The position numbers were made by a program, and so were the translations under genes. Positions 40,625-50,303 of a stretch of 64,000 nucleotides of DNA are shown piece by piece. A model generated the notes under the pieces. It worked only from the letters and a program-made list of their open reading frames with translations. It made no database searches and was not told where the DNA came from. The stretch covers positions 558,001 through 622,000 of the forward strand of contig NZ_CP034328.1 in assembly GCF_003940805.1 (NCBI RefSeq), read 5' to 3'. The DNA comes from Tabrizicola piscis (GTDB lineage Bacteria; Pseudomonadota; Alphaproteobacteria; Rhodobacterales; Rhodobacteraceae). Each line of letters opens with the position of its first letter. Positions within the stretch are counted from its first letter, which is position 1.

Positions 40625-42352
40625 TCAGCTGAACACCCCCTCGCAATACCAGCCGTCATTCACCGCGCCGCCCTGACCAAAGAACAGCCACAACCGCTCA
40701 CCGTCCTCAGCCTCGATCCGCCAGTAGTCCCGCGCGCCGCTGCGCCAGTCGGGGTCTTCCAGCCACCATTCGGGTTGCAACCGCTCCGGTCCCACCGCCA
40801 TGCGCACTGCATATTCCCGCCGCCGCCAACGGAACCGCGGGGGCGGATCAGATCGGCCCTCCATGGGGCCAGACACGTCCACCGGCTCGGGGCGCATCAG
40901 CAGCAGCGGTCGGGGACCGGGGGCCGCAGGCCATGGCCCGTCATGCGCCACACTCCATGCCGCCATCAGCACCTGCGCGGCCTTCGCAGGCACATGGCTG
41001 TCCGCCGGATGCAGCCGCGTGATCGCCTCATGCCCCAGTCGCGCCCCCAAGCGCCCGATCAGATCGTCCAGCGCATGGGCCGCTCCCTGACCCGCGCCCT
41101 GCCCCACGCCCGAAGCCGCCCCAGAAGCCGCCCCCGCCATGGCACTCTGCGTTGCGTCGATCTGGCCGCGGTGCTGCTGCGCTGTCACAGCCTCGGTCGC
41201 CAGCGCCTCAAGCCGCAGGCAATCAATGCCAAAGCCCGCGTCGATCTGCTCCAGCTTCAGATGGATCAGCGGGCGAAGGCGATCCGGGCTGTCGGCTGCG
41301 CGGGCCAGCCCCACCTCGACCATGGCCACCCCACCATCGGCCCGGAACGCCTGCACCGCCAGCCGCCGCACCCCCCGGCCCTTGGCGCGCAACTGCGCGC
41401 ACAAGGGCGCCAGCAGCCGGTCCAGCCCCGCCTCGACATCCGATCGCAGCCCGATCGGATCGGGAAACGTCAGCCGTACCGCGAAATGCATCGGCGGGCG
41501 CGCCGGGCTGACCGGCTCCGGCTCCAGCCCCATCGCCTGATCCAGCCGCCGCAGGGTCTGCATCCCGAAGCGCCGCGCCAAGGCCGCGCGCGGGATCACC
41601 ATGATGTCGCCCACCCGGCGCAGACCCAGCCGCATCAGCCGGTCCACGGCCTCGGCCTCAAGCCGCAGCGCGGCCAGCGGCAGATCGACCAGCGCCTCAC
41701 GCGCCCGCCCGGGGGGCGAGATCACCGCCCCCTCCGCCCCCTTCGCTGCCGCTGGCTGCGGGGGACTGCCCCCCCGCTCCCACCCGCGCCGCTTGGCCGC
41801 GCGCGACCGGGTGGCCCGCGCCTCCTGGTCAATTGCATCGCCTGATCGCCCCGAAGCCAGCGGGGGCGCCATCCGTGCCTGCGCATAGCGCGCCAACCCC
41901 CAGGCGGCCCCCGGCGTGTCGGCAATCCCCGCCCGTACCGTCAGCCCCATGTCGGCGCAATCCTGAAAGACCTGGGCCAGCACCGCACCCTCACCGCCGA
42001 AAAGATGCGCCGTCCCGCTAAGGTCGATCATCAGCCCTGCCGGCGCCTCTTCCGCCACCCAAGGCGAAAACCGCCCCGCCCAGCGCCGCATCACCGCCAG
42101 AAACCGCGCCTCGTTCAAGGGATCGGCAGGGGCCGTCAGCAGGTTCGGATAGATCGCCGTGGCATCGCGCAGGCCCTGCCCTTCGCGCAGGCCCACCGCC
42201 TCCGCCTCGGCCGAGACTGACGTCAGGACCTGCGCCCCACCAACATCGCCCACCACGACCAAGGGGGCGGGCACCACATCCCGGCGCAGGCGCTGCACAC
42301 GCTCTGCCGCCAGCCGTGGAAACCAAAGCGACAGGATGCGCCGCGCCGCCAT
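40625..42352 (-). CDS. imuB: DNA polymerase Y-family accessory protein ImuB
   Basis: 575 residues from ATG 42352 (an alternative ATG lies at 42367). Y-family fold without the catalytic carboxylates: N-terminal LSLWFPRLAAERVQRLRRD where true polymerases have the DxD motif, then DLSGTAHLFGGE, RAGIADTPGAAWGLARY and the helix-hairpin-helix RLGLRRVGDIMVIPRAALARRFG. A variable alanine-rich insert sits near 180-230. ImuB recruits the DnaE2 polymerase to the clamp for damage-induced mutagenesis. Neither imuA nor dnaE2 is adjacent in this window. Confidence 0.9.
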   Translation of the reverse strand: MAARRILSLWFPRLAAERVQRLRRDVVPAPLVVVGDVGGAQVLTSVSAEAEAVGLREGQGLRDATAIYPNLLTAPADPLNEARFLAVMRRWAGRFSPWVAEEAPAGLMIDLSGTAHLFGGEGAVLAQVFQDCADMGLTVRAGIADTPGAAWGLARYAQARMAPPLASGRSGDAIDQEARATRSRAAKRRGWERGGSPPQPAAAKGAEGAVISPPGRAREALVDLPLAALRLEAEAVDRLMRLGLRRVGDIMVIPRAALARRFGMQTLRRLDQAMGLEPEPVSPARPPMHFAVRLTFPDPIGLRSDVEAGLDRLLAPLCAQLRAKGRGVRRLAVQAFRADGGVAMVEVGLARAADSPDRLRPLIHLKLEQIDAGFGIDCLRLEALATEAVTAQQHRGQIDATQSAMAGAASGAASGVGQGAGQGAAHALDDLIGRLGARLGHEAITRLHPADSHVPAKAAQVLMAAWSVAHDGPWPAAPGPRPLLLMRPEPVDVSGPMEGRSDPPPRFRWRRREYAVRMAVGPERLQPEWWLEDPDWRSGARDYWRIEAEDGERLWLFFGQGGAVNDGWYCEGVFS

Positions 42353-42367
42353 GCCTTTGCCTTTCAT

Positions 42368-42382
42368 GTTCCCCTATTGTTC
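42368..42382 (-). promoter_or_regulatory. LexA (SOS) box upstream of imuB
   Basis: Reading on the minus strand, GAACAATAGGGGAAC fits the alphaproteobacterial LexA consensus GAAC-N7-GAAC exactly (equivalently GTTC-N7-GTTC). It lies directly before the first candidate start codon and 15 bp from the second, so LexA binding would block transcription initiation or early elongation of imuB. Confidence 0.8.
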
Positions 42383-42528
42383 CAGTTCCTGCCACCGCTT
42401 TCCCGCAAAGTCGAGTCCCGCATCAGGATGACAATCGCGTGAGGCCGCGTTGCGCCTGCACAAACCGGCTTCCGTGACAGTTTGCCACGCCTATAGTTGC
42501 CCGGAATGTCCAGCATGGAGCCAGAAGA

Positions 42529-42969
42529 ATGAAATTGATCAAAGCCTTCGCGATCGGGGCCGTTCTGGCCGCCGGTGCAGCCTTCGCCCAGGAAGACCCC
42601 ACCGACCCGAACGCGATTGCGCGGTCTGACCTGATGAAGACGGTCGGCATGAACACCGGCATCCTTGGCAACATGGCCAGCGGCAAGGAGCCCTTTGACG
42701 CGGCCAAAGCCGAAGGCGCCAAAGCGGCGCTGATCGACGCCTCGGCCAAGATCGAGGCGACCTTCATGGAACAGGGCGCCGCCGATCCGGCCTCGGAAGC
42801 CAAGCCCGAGATCTGGACCAACTGGGAAGATTTCCTGGTCAAGGCGAAAGCCCTTGGTGACGCCGCTAGTGCAGTCGACGTCGCCTCGGCAGAAACCATC
42901 GGCGCGGGCATGGGGGCCATCGGCGGCACCTGCAAGGACTGCCACACCACCTACCGCGTGATGAAGTAA
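42529..42969 (+). CDS. Class II cytochrome c (cytochrome c'/c556 type)
   Basis: 146 residues with a signal peptide (MKLIKAFAIGAVLAAGAAFA) and a single haem site CKDCHTTYR near the C terminus, the hallmark of the four-helix c'/c556 class. The conserved methionine in RSDLMKTVGMN is a possible axial ligand. Periplasmic electron carrier or nitric-oxide-binding protein; redox partner unknown. It is followed 18 bp later by a strong terminator and diverges from imuB. Confidence 0.92.
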   Translation: MKLIKAFAIGAVLAAGAAFAQEDPTDPNAIARSDLMKTVGMNTGILGNMASGKEPFDAAKAEGAKAALIDASAKIEATFMEQGAADPASEAKPEIWTNWEDFLVKAKALGDAASAVDVASAETIGAGMGAIGGTCKDCHTTYRVMK

Positions 42970-42987
42970 TCAACCTGACACGGCACG

Positions 42988-43020
42988 AAAAAGGCCCCGG
43001 TCATCCGACCGGGGCCTTTT
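42988..43020. terminator. Strong bidirectional intrinsic terminator
   Basis: An AAGGCCCCGGTC / GACCGGGGCCTT stem with an ATCC loop and a TTTT run on the plus strand (AAAA on the other side), between cytochrome c and the convergent I78 genes. It can terminate both transcripts. Confidence 0.9.
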
Positions 43021-43021
43021 G

Positions 43022-43282
43022 TCATCCGCATCCAAGGCCGAGGATCACATCGCTTTCGTCCACCGACACGCGCAGCCGGTCGGGGAAATCCTCAAGCGTC
43101 ACAGTGCCATCCGGCAGGGGGTAATCCACCTTGTAGCTGCCATCAGGCACCCGCGCCGCCAGCGCAGACAGCGGCTGTCCGACCAGCCCCTGCAAGGCAG
43201 GATCGCGGCACTCCGGCCCTGCCGTGCTGCTGACGCAGCCTGCCAGCACCGCCAGCGCCAAGCCTGACGCCGGCCCCCGCAT
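43022..43282 (-). CDS. I78-family peptidase inhibitor lipoprotein, copy 3 of 3
   Basis: About 86 residues. Lipobox LAGC gives a lipid-anchored mature protein. The rest matches the I78 inhibitor family pattern: QGLVGQPLSAL, VPDGSYKVDY, DFPDRLRVSVDES, DVILGLGCG. Members are small inhibitors of serine peptidases. A GTG at 43291 would lengthen it by three residues; ATG 43282 overlaps the upstream stop as TGATG, so coupling is likely. It begins 1 bp into the end of the neighbouring copy. Confidence 0.82.
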   Translation of the reverse strand: MRGPASGLALAVLAGCVSSTAGPECRDPALQGLVGQPLSALAARVPDGSYKVDYPLPDGTVTLEDFPDRLRVSVDESDVILGLGCG

Positions 43283-43539
43283 CAGCCGCACCAGACCCGG
43301 GTGATCCGGCCACCAGCGTCCAGATCAAGGTTCAGCCGGTCTGCCCGATAATCCTCGGTGATCGCCATGCCGGGTTCGATCACCCGGGTGCCTTGCGGCA
43401 GGGTCATCGCCGCCAGCACGTCACGCCCCTGCCCGACCAGCGACTGCATCCCAGCCGCACCGCAGGCATTCTGGTCCGGTGCGTCAGCTGAAACACAGCC
43501 TGCCAGCACCATCGCCAGCGCCAGCACCACACCCCTCAT
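43282..43539 (-). CDS. I78-family peptidase inhibitor lipoprotein, copy 2 of 3
   Basis: 85 residues: signal with lipobox VLAGC, then CGAAGMQSLVGQGRDVLAAM, the PQGTRVIEPGMAITEDYRAD core, RLNLDLDAGGRITRVWCG tail. Same family as its neighbours, with N-terminal and C-terminal cysteines positioned for one disulfide. Start and stop overlap both adjacent copies by 1-4 bp, so the three form one coupled unit reading towards the terminator. Confidence 0.85.
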   Translation of the reverse strand: MRGVVLALAMVLAGCVSADAPDQNACGAAGMQSLVGQGRDVLAAMTLPQGTRVIEPGMAITEDYRADRLNLDLDAGGRITRVWCG

Positions 43540-43811
43540 CCGCAGATCACCCGCTCGATCACGTCACGGTCGTTCAGCCAGAAGTTCAGCCGGTCACCGC
43601 GAAAGTCCATCGTCACCGCCATCCCCGGCTGGATCACCCGCACCTCTTGCGAAAAGCGCATCCCGTCCAGCAGCACGGCGGGCTTGCCCACCAGATACTG
43701 CAGGTCCGACGCGCCACATTGATCCGTCTGGTCCACCGGCCCGGGGTCCACCACCACGCAAGCCGACAGCAGCAGCGGCGCGACGGCAAGGGCAACAAGA
43801 GCATGTTTCAT
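43536..43811 (-). CDS. I78-family peptidase inhibitor lipoprotein, copy 1 of 3
   Basis: 91 residues. Lipobox LLSAC, then QCGASDLQYLVGKPAVLLDG, QEVRVIQPGMAVTMDFRGDR, LNFWLNDRDVIERVICG. It is the first gene of the array, with a GAGG site upstream of ATG 43811, and diverges from the formaldehyde dehydrogenase gene 72 bp away. The core VIQPGMAVTMDFRGDRLN is nearly the same as in copy 2, showing recent duplication of the central strand region. Confidence 0.85.
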   Translation of the reverse strand: MKHALVALAVAPLLLSACVVVDPGPVDQTDQCGASDLQYLVGKPAVLLDGMRFSQEVRVIQPGMAVTMDFRGDRLNFWLNDRDVIERVICG

Positions 43812-43883
43812 CGTCGTATCCTCAATTGCATTCCGGCCCAGTTTGGCACAGCTTGGGAAAAAGCATAAGGGAAGGAATACCAC

Positions 43884-45013
<1,130 letters not shown>

Positions 45014-45014
<1 letters not shown>

Positions 45015-45763
45015 TGGCCCGCGACGGGGCGAAACTGCTGGCCGTCCTGATCGACGCCGACAATGTGCTGGCCCGCCATGCCGAGGCGATCCTGAAGGAA
45101 ATCAGCACCATAGGCGAACCGGCCCTGCGCCGCGTCTATGGTGACTGGTCCAGCCAGCAGCTTGCCGGCTGGAAGAACCAGGCCCGCGACCTTGGGTTGG
45201 TGATGCACCAGCAATCGGCCAACACCAAGGGCAAGAACGCCAGCGACATCGGCCTTGTGATCGACGCGATGGACATCCTGCATCAGGGCAAGTTCGATGG
45301 CTTCGTGCTGGTGTCGTCAGACAGCGACTTCACCCGCCTCGCCAGCCGCATCCGCGAAGAAGGGCTGGAGGTGGTGGGCATCGGCGAAGCCAAGACCCCG
45401 GAAAGCCTGCGCAAGGTCTGCAATCGCTTCATCCTGATCGAAAACATCATCGACGATGCCACACCCGAAGTGGCGCGCGAGCCGAAACCAGCCGCCGCCG
45501 CAAAGGCCGAACCCACCCCAGCCCCCGTCAAGCGTCCGGAAACCGAGGCGATCCCTCTGATCCGCAAGGCGATGACCAACATCGACCCCGACGGCGAATG
45601 GTATTCGCTTGGGCAGCTTGGCCAATACATGGTCCGCGCTGACCCCGATTTCGACCCCCGCACCTATGGCAGTGCGCGCCTCTCGGACCTGGTGAAGCGG
45701 CTGACCAAACGGTTCGAGGTGCGCAAGGATGGCAATCAGGTGATGGTCCGCGACATCGCTTGA
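45014..45763 (+). CDS. NYN-domain RNase-like protein with C-terminal OST-HTH/LOTUS domain
   Basis: 249 residues, start overlapping the frmA stop (TGATG). N-terminal NYN/DUF88 domain (about 5-145) has the PIN-like acidic residues: VLIDADNVLA, the KNASDIGLVIDAMD block and VLVSSDSDFTRL. A linker rich in alanine/proline follows, then an OST-HTH/LOTUS domain (about 180-245; IPLIRKAMTNIDPDGEWYSL, LVKRLTKRFEVRKDG), an RNA-binding winged helix. The pairing suggests a structure-specific endoribonuclease. Why it is coupled to frmA is unknown. Confidence 0.9.
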
Positions 45764-45774
45764 AGGCCTGAAGG

Positions 45775-46641
45775 TCAGAAGATCGTCGCCAGCCAGTCGG
45801 CGAACTGCTCCACCGCCGCGCGTCTGGCGCCTTCCGGCAGGACGACCGCATAGGTCACCATCGGCAGGCCCTTCAGCCCAAGATCTACCAGCCGCCCTGC
45901 CTGCAGATCGGCCCGGCAGATGATCTCGGTCGCAAGTCCCGCGCCAAGGCCTTGCCGGGCTGCCGACATCTCCAGATGCGGGCTGCCCAGTTGAACCCGC
46001 CGCATCCGCGCAATGTCGAGGCCCGCCTGTTCAAGCTGCGCATGTTCCCACGGACTGTCCGCCCCGACGATCCACGGCATATCCTGCGGTGCGACACCGG
46101 AACGAGCCATCTCGGGCGTTGCGACGGCAAGCAGGGGCACACGGGCCAGCGGGCGGATTTCCTCACCCGGCCGGGCGGTCCACCCTTCTGACAAGGCCCG
46201 GATCGCCAGATCAAAGCCGTCGCGCTGGAATTCGGCCAGCGCCGGGCTGGGCGACATCGCAACCTCCACCCCCGGATGGCGGGCCCAGAATTCGGGCAGA
46301 CGCGGCATGATATGGGTCTCGGCGATGAAGGTCGTGGTCGCCACCCGCAGGACGCGCCGCGTCTCGCGCTGGCGCAGATCCTCGATCCCTTGGGCAATCG
46401 CCCCGAACCCCTCGGCAAGGCTGCGGGCCAGCGCCTCGCCCGCCTCGGTCAGGGCGACCGTCCGCCCCGACCGCCGCACCAGCGCGACGCCCAGATCCGC
46501 CTCCAGCCCCCGAACGGCCTGCGTCACCGCCGCATGGGTCACGTTCAGCGCCCGCCCGGCCTCGGCAAAGCTGCCGTGCCGCGCGGTGGCGTCAAACGCC
46601 CGCAAAAGGGAGAGTGAGGGAAGATCCCGCCAGCGTGACAT
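45775..46641 (-). CDS. LysR family transcriptional regulator, GcvA-like
   Basis: 288 residues. N-terminal winged HTH (LPSLSLLRAFDATARHGSFA, VTHAAVTQAVRGLEADLG) and a periplasmic-binding-protein-like effector domain (about 90-288). The SLSLLRAF-x-A-x-A-x-x-GSF pattern and overall size resemble GcvA/AmpR-type regulators. Convergent with the NYN gene. The 95 bp between its start and the small gene on the other strand probably hold its promoter. Target genes unknown. Confidence 0.9.
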   Translation of the reverse strand: MSRWRDLPSLSLLRAFDATARHGSFAEAGRALNVTHAAVTQAVRGLEADLGVALVRRSGRTVALTEAGEALARSLAEGFGAIAQGIEDLRQRETRRVLRVATTTFIAETHIMPRLPEFWARHPGVEVAMSPSPALAEFQRDGFDLAIRALSEGWTARPGEEIRPLARVPLLAVATPEMARSGVAPQDMPWIVGADSPWEHAQLEQAGLDIARMRRVQLGSPHLEMSAARQGLGAGLATEIICRADLQAGRLVDLGLKGLPMVTYAVVLPEGARRAAVEQFADWLATIF

Positions 46642-46736
46642 GTAACCTCAGCTTTCGTCCCAAGCATTTTCCTGATTCGGAGTATCGCATGTTTCGTGGC
46701 ATTCCCTGCACTATTCCAACCAACGGGACGAAAGCC

Positions 46737-46952
46737 ATGCACGGCGTCAACCTCGACCTCCTCGGCACCACACCGCACCATCCCGATGGCCGCCCAAGGG
46801 ACCCGCACGCCCACCACCAGGCCGAGCTTGCCGCCCTCGCCCGCGCTGCCCGGCGCGAAGTGTGGCGCAAGCGCGTTGCCCTGCTGCGCAGCCTAGTCAA
46901 TCGCCGCTCCATAAATCCGCCGCCACAAGCCTGCACGGACCAGACGCTCTAG
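46737..46952 (+). CDS. Small basic protein, 71 aa
   Basis: Not recognised. ATG 46737 has a GGGACG site 6 nt upstream; an earlier in-frame ATG at 46689 adds 16 residues. Histidine-rich N-terminal part (TTPHHPDGRPRDPHAHHQAE) followed by a positively charged amphipathic helix (LAALARAARREVWRKRVALL), reminiscent of the small DUF1127-type basic proteins. It diverges from the LysR gene, and could be its target. No signal peptide. Confidence 0.5.
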   Translation: MHGVNLDLLGTTPHHPDGRPRDPHAHHQAELAALARAARREVWRKRVALLRSLVNRRSINPPPQACTDQTL

Positions 46953-46977
46953 CGACAAGCCCTTTCCTAAGGTCGCC

Positions 46978-47460
46978 TCAGTCGACCTCGACCGTGACCC
47001 AGGTTTCAAAGCACACCCCGCCCGCCAGTGCCATCACCCCGATCGTCGCCCGACCGCCAAGCCCGCGTTCGCGGCCGAAGACCTCCACGAACAGGTCCGA
47101 CAGGCCGGAGGACACCTTGTGCACCTCCTCATACTCCGGCGTGCAGACGACGAAGTTCAGGCTGCGCACGATGCTCTTCACCTGGTCCAGCGACCCCACC
47201 GCCTGCCGGATGCCGCCCAGCACGTTCAGCCCGGTCCGCCGCGCCGCAAGATAGCCGTCCTCGGTCGCAAGCCCAGCGCCAAGCCGCCCCTTGTGGGTGA
47301 TCTCGGTCCCGATCTGCGCCACATGGCCCGACAGGAACAGCAGGCTGCCAACCCGGTGATAGGGTTTCATCGTGCCATAGTCGGCACCGTAATACCCGGT
47401 CAGGTCAAAATCCGGGATATCAAGACCCATCTCGATGGCAAGGCGTTCAGGTGAAGTCAT
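46978..47460 (-). CDS. Rid (YjgF/YER057c/UK114) family protein
   Basis: 160 residues. Rid fold: SLLFLSGHVAQIG, AARRTGLNVLGGIRQAVGSL, VKSIVRSLNFVVCTPEY, GRATIGVMALAGGVCFE. RidA-type proteins hydrolyse reactive enamines/imines formed by PLP enzymes; longer members such as this have varied roles in catabolic pathways. ATG 47460 has an excellent AAAGGAG site 6 nt upstream. Divergent from the LLM gene, with a mirrored leader. Confidence 0.88.
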   Translation of the reverse strand: MTSPERLAIEMGLDIPDFDLTGYYGADYGTMKPYHRVGSLLFLSGHVAQIGTEITHKGRLGAGLATEDGYLAARRTGLNVLGGIRQAVGSLDQVKSIVRSLNFVVCTPEYEEVHKVSSGLSDLFVEVFGRERGLGGRATIGVMALAGGVCFETWVTVEVD

Positions 47461-47466
47461 GCTGTG

Positions 47467-47633
47467 CTCCTTTGCGGCCATCCTGCCCGCGATCCGCGAT
47501 TCGACGCCATGGCCAATCGCAGGATGCAGACGGGCGGACGCGCCCATTGCCTGCCGTGCAGTCCTGAACCAACTCTCTCTCGAAATCCGCATTCCGCTTT
47601 GCCCGCTCCCTGCCTATCTTGGCCGCAAAGGAG
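47467..47633. repeat. Mirror-image leaders of two divergent genes
   Basis: The 14-mer TGGCCGCAAAGGAG, which carries the ribosome site, occurs upstream of both divergent genes: on the minus strand at 47467-47480 before the Rid gene and on the plus strand at 47620-47633 before the LLM gene. The arms form an inverted repeat 139 bp apart. The intervening DNA holds the promoters and no gene. Confidence 0.7.
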
Positions 47634-47639
47634 AATGCC

Positions 47640-48680
47640 ATGACCCCAGTTTCTCTTGGCCTCGACACGTTTGGCGATGTCACCCTTGGCCCTGACGGCC
47701 AGCCCCAATCGATGGACATCGTCCTGCGGGAAGTGCTGGATCAAGCCACCCTCGCGGATGAGGTTGGCATTGATTTCATAGGTTTGGGCGAACACCACCG
47801 CCCCGATTTCGCAATCTCGGCTCCGGAAATCGTGCTTGCCGCCATCGCGGGCCGGACCAGCCGCATCAAGCTTGGCACCGCCGTCACGGTGCTGTCCACA
47901 GACGATCCGGTCCGGGTGTTCCAGCGGTTTTCCACCCTGAACGCACTGTCGAATGGCCGGGCGGAGCCCATTCTTGGCCGCGGCTCGTTCACGGAAAGCT
48001 ACCCGCTTTTCGGGCAGGACCTGAACAATTACGAACAGCTGTTCGAAGAACGCCTTGACCTGTTTGCCAACCTTGTCCGCTCGCCTTCCGTCACCTGGTC
48101 GGGCCAGACCCGATCCCCGCTGGACAACCAGCAGGTCTTCCCGCCCCTCGGGCGAAAGGGGATGACGGTCTGGGTCGGCGTTGGCGGATCGCCCGAAAGC
48201 GTGGTCCGCGTCGTGCGGCAGGACCTGCAGTTGATGCTGGCCATCATCGGCGGCGACAGCGCCCGCTTCGCGCCCTACATCGACCTTTACCACCGCGCCT
48301 GCGCCCAGCTTGGCCGGCCGGTGCGGCCGGTTGGCGTCCACTCCCCCGGCTTTGTCGCCGAAACCGATGAAAAGGCGCAGGAAGCACTTTGGCCGCATTA
48401 CGCCGAGATGTTCGGCCGCATCGGGCGGGAACGCGGCTGGCCGCCAGTGACCAAGGACAAGTTCCTCGCCGAAGTGCAGCATGGCGCGCTTTATGTCGGC
48501 AGCCCGGACACGGTGGCCCGCAAGATCGCCAAGACGGTGCGGGGGCTGGGGATTCAACGGTTTGACATGAAGTATTCAACCGGACCCGTGCCGCACAGCG
48601 ATCTGATGTCCTGCATCCGGCTTTACGGTGAAAAAGTCATCCCGATGGTTCAGGACATGCTGGCGGACAAGGCCGCCTAA
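47640..48680 (+). CDS. LLM class flavin-dependent oxidoreductase
   Basis: 346 residues of the luciferase-like monooxygenase family: [50 protein letters not shown] and [20 protein letters not shown] are typical. Uses FMNH2 or F420-like cofactor; substrate unknown. ATG 47640 follows AAAGGAG by 6 nt. Its last codon overlaps the end of trhO by 4 bp, so the two are convergent. Confidence 0.9.
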   Translation: MTPVSLGLDTFGDVTLGPDGQPQSMDIVLREVLDQATLADEVGIDFIGLGEHHRPDFAISAPEIVLAAIAGRTSRIKLGTAVTVLSTDDPVRVFQRFSTLNALSNGRAEPILGRGSFTESYPLFGQDLNNYEQLFEERLDLFANLVRSPSVTWSGQTRSPLDNQQVFPPLGRKGMTVWVGVGGSPESVVRVVRQDLQLMLAIIGGDSARFAPYIDLYHRACAQLGRPVRPVGVHSPGFVAETDEKAQEALWPHYAEMFGRIGRERGWPPVTKDKFLAEVQHGALYVGSPDTVARKIAKTVRGLGIQRFDMKYSTGPVPHSDLMSCIRLYGEKVIPMVQDMLADKAA

Positions 48681-49579
48681 GCCCCAAGGTGCTGGGCGCC
48701 ACGCTTCAGCGCCAGGTCCATCTGGCGCTGCCGTTCGCGGAACCTGTCCCGGTCGCTTTGTGAATATTCGTTCACACAACCGGGGCAGCACACGCCCTCT
48801 TCATAGTCCGGATGCCGCTGGCCTGCCTCGGTCACCGGCCTCCGGCAGGCGCCGCAGGATTTCAGCCCCCCGGGTGTCAACCCATGTCCGACCGACACGC
48901 GGTCATCAAAGACAAAGCATTCGCCCTGCCACAGGCTTTCCGACGCGGGCACCTCCTCAAGGTACTTCAGGATCCCACCCTTAAGGTGGTAGACCTCATT
49001 AAGCCCTTGGCCCAGAAGATAATTCGTCGACTTTTCGCAACGGATGCCCCCGGTGCAGAACATCGCGACGCGCTTGCCCGCAAACCGGTCCTTGTTCGCC
49101 TGCCACCAAACGGGAAATTCCCCGAACGCCCGCGTTCCGGGGTCGATGGCATCCTGAAACGTGCCGATGGCGACTTCATAATCGTTGCGGGTGTCGATCA
49201 CGACCGTATCGGGGTCTGCGATCAGGGCGTTCCAATCCTTGGGCTGCACATAGTTGCCGACCCGCGCCAAAGGGTCCACGTCCGGCTGACCCATCGTCAC
49301 GATCTCACGCTTCAGCCGCACCTTCATCCGGCCAAAGGGCATGGCGTCGGCAGGGCTTTCCTTCCACTCCAGCCCCGCGCAGCCCGGCAGCGCGCGGATG
49401 GCCGCCAGCACCGCATCCACCCCGTCCCGGGTTCCGGCAATCGTCCCGTTGATCCCTTCCGGCGCCAGAAGCAGGGACCCCTTCACCCCTTCCGTCGCAC
49501 AGACCTCGGTCAACCCCGGACGCAAGGCGGCGGGGTCAGCAAAGCGCGTGAACTGGTAAAGGGCGGCGACGATAAGCAT
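48677..49579 (-). CDS. trhO: Oxygen-dependent tRNA uridine(34) hydroxylase TrhO (YceA)
   Basis: 300 residues. Rhodanese-related fold with the catalytic loop [10 protein letters not shown] (active cysteines), N-terminal acylphosphatase-like domain ([20 protein letters not shown]), and a C-terminal extension carrying paired cysteines ([14 protein letters not shown]), probably a zinc site. TrhO makes 5-hydroxyuridine at tRNA position 34. ATG 49579 has an AGAGGT site. The zinc-like tail is common in alphaproteobacterial members. Confidence 0.93.
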   Translation of the reverse strand: MLIVAALYQFTRFADPAALRPGLTEVCATEGVKGSLLLAPEGINGTIAGTRDGVDAVLAAIRALPGCAGLEWKESPADAMPFGRMKVRLKREIVTMGQPDVDPLARVGNYVQPKDWNALIADPDTVVIDTRNDYEVAIGTFQDAIDPGTRAFGEFPVWWQANKDRFAGKRVAMFCTGGIRCEKSTNYLLGQGLNEVYHLKGGILKYLEEVPASESLWQGECFVFDDRVSVGHGLTPGGLKSCGACRRPVTEAGQRHPDYEEGVCCPGCVNEYSQSDRDRFRERQRQMDLALKRGAQHLGA

Positions 49580-49693
49580 GCCGACCTCTAACGCCGACGG
49601 GCCGTGAATTTCAAGCACTTCGCTTGACGCACCCGCCCCCCGGACTTACGCAAGAACCGCAAGCCCCCGACCTGCGCCCGATGGGAGACCGTG

Positions 49694-50302
49694 ATGACAG
49701 CCGCAACCGAAGCCCTGATCGTGATCGACGTGCAGAACGACTTCTGCCCCGGCGGCGCCTTGGCCGTCGCGGGCGGCGATGACATCATCGCCCGGATCAA
49801 CGGCTTGATGGACGATTTTGCCACCGTCGTCCTGACGCAGGACTGGCATCCGGCCAACCACACCTCGTTCGCCGCCAACCACCCGGGGGCAACCCCGTTC
49901 AGCATGGCGACGATGCCCTACGGCCCGCAGGTCCTGTGGCCCACCCATTGCGTGCAAGGCACCGCTGGTGCGGAATTCCACGCCGACTTGCGCACCGACC
50001 CCGCGCAACTGATTGTGCGCAAAGGCTTTCGCCCCGGGATCGACAGCTATTCCGCGTTCTTCGAGAATGACCAGACCACCCCCACTGGCCTTGAAGGCTA
50101 TCTGCGCAGCCGGGGGGTGACCTCGGTGACGCTGGTCGGTCTGGCCACCGACTATTGCGTCGCCTACTCCGCCCTGGATGCCGCGCGTCTTGGGTTCAAG
50201 GCGAAGGTGCTTGAAGGTGCCTGCCGGGCCATTGACCTGAACGGCTCGCTCGCCGAGGCGCAAACGAAGATGCGCGCCGCTGGCGTGATGCTGGAGCCGT
50301 AA
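49694..50302 (+). CDS. pncA: Nicotinamidase
   Basis: 202 residues; converts nicotinamide to nicotinate in NAD salvage. Catalytic triad: Asp in VIDVQNDFCPGGAL, Lys in LIVRKGFRPGIDSYS and Cys in LATDYCVAYSALDA; metal-binding His residues in TQDWHPANH. ATG 49694 has GGGAG 6 nt upstream; GTG 49691 is one codon longer. Directly coupled to pncB (1-bp gap), giving a two-gene NAD salvage operon. Confidence 0.95.
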   Translation: MTAATEALIVIDVQNDFCPGGALAVAGGDDIIARINGLMDDFATVVLTQDWHPANHTSFAANHPGATPFSMATMPYGPQVLWPTHCVQGTAGAEFHADLRTDPAQLIVRKGFRPGIDSYSAFFENDQTTPTGLEGYLRSRGVTSVTLVGLATDYCVAYSALDAARLGFKAKVLEGACRAIDLNGSLAEAQTKMRAAGVMLEP

Positions 50303-50303
50303 G

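Noticed and set aside
43844..43860. TTTGGCACAGCTTGGGAA, resembling a sigma-54 promoter before frmA
   Set aside because: The -24 GG is present but the -12 GC is not at the required 10-bp spacing (GA instead), so it is not a convincing sigma-54 site.
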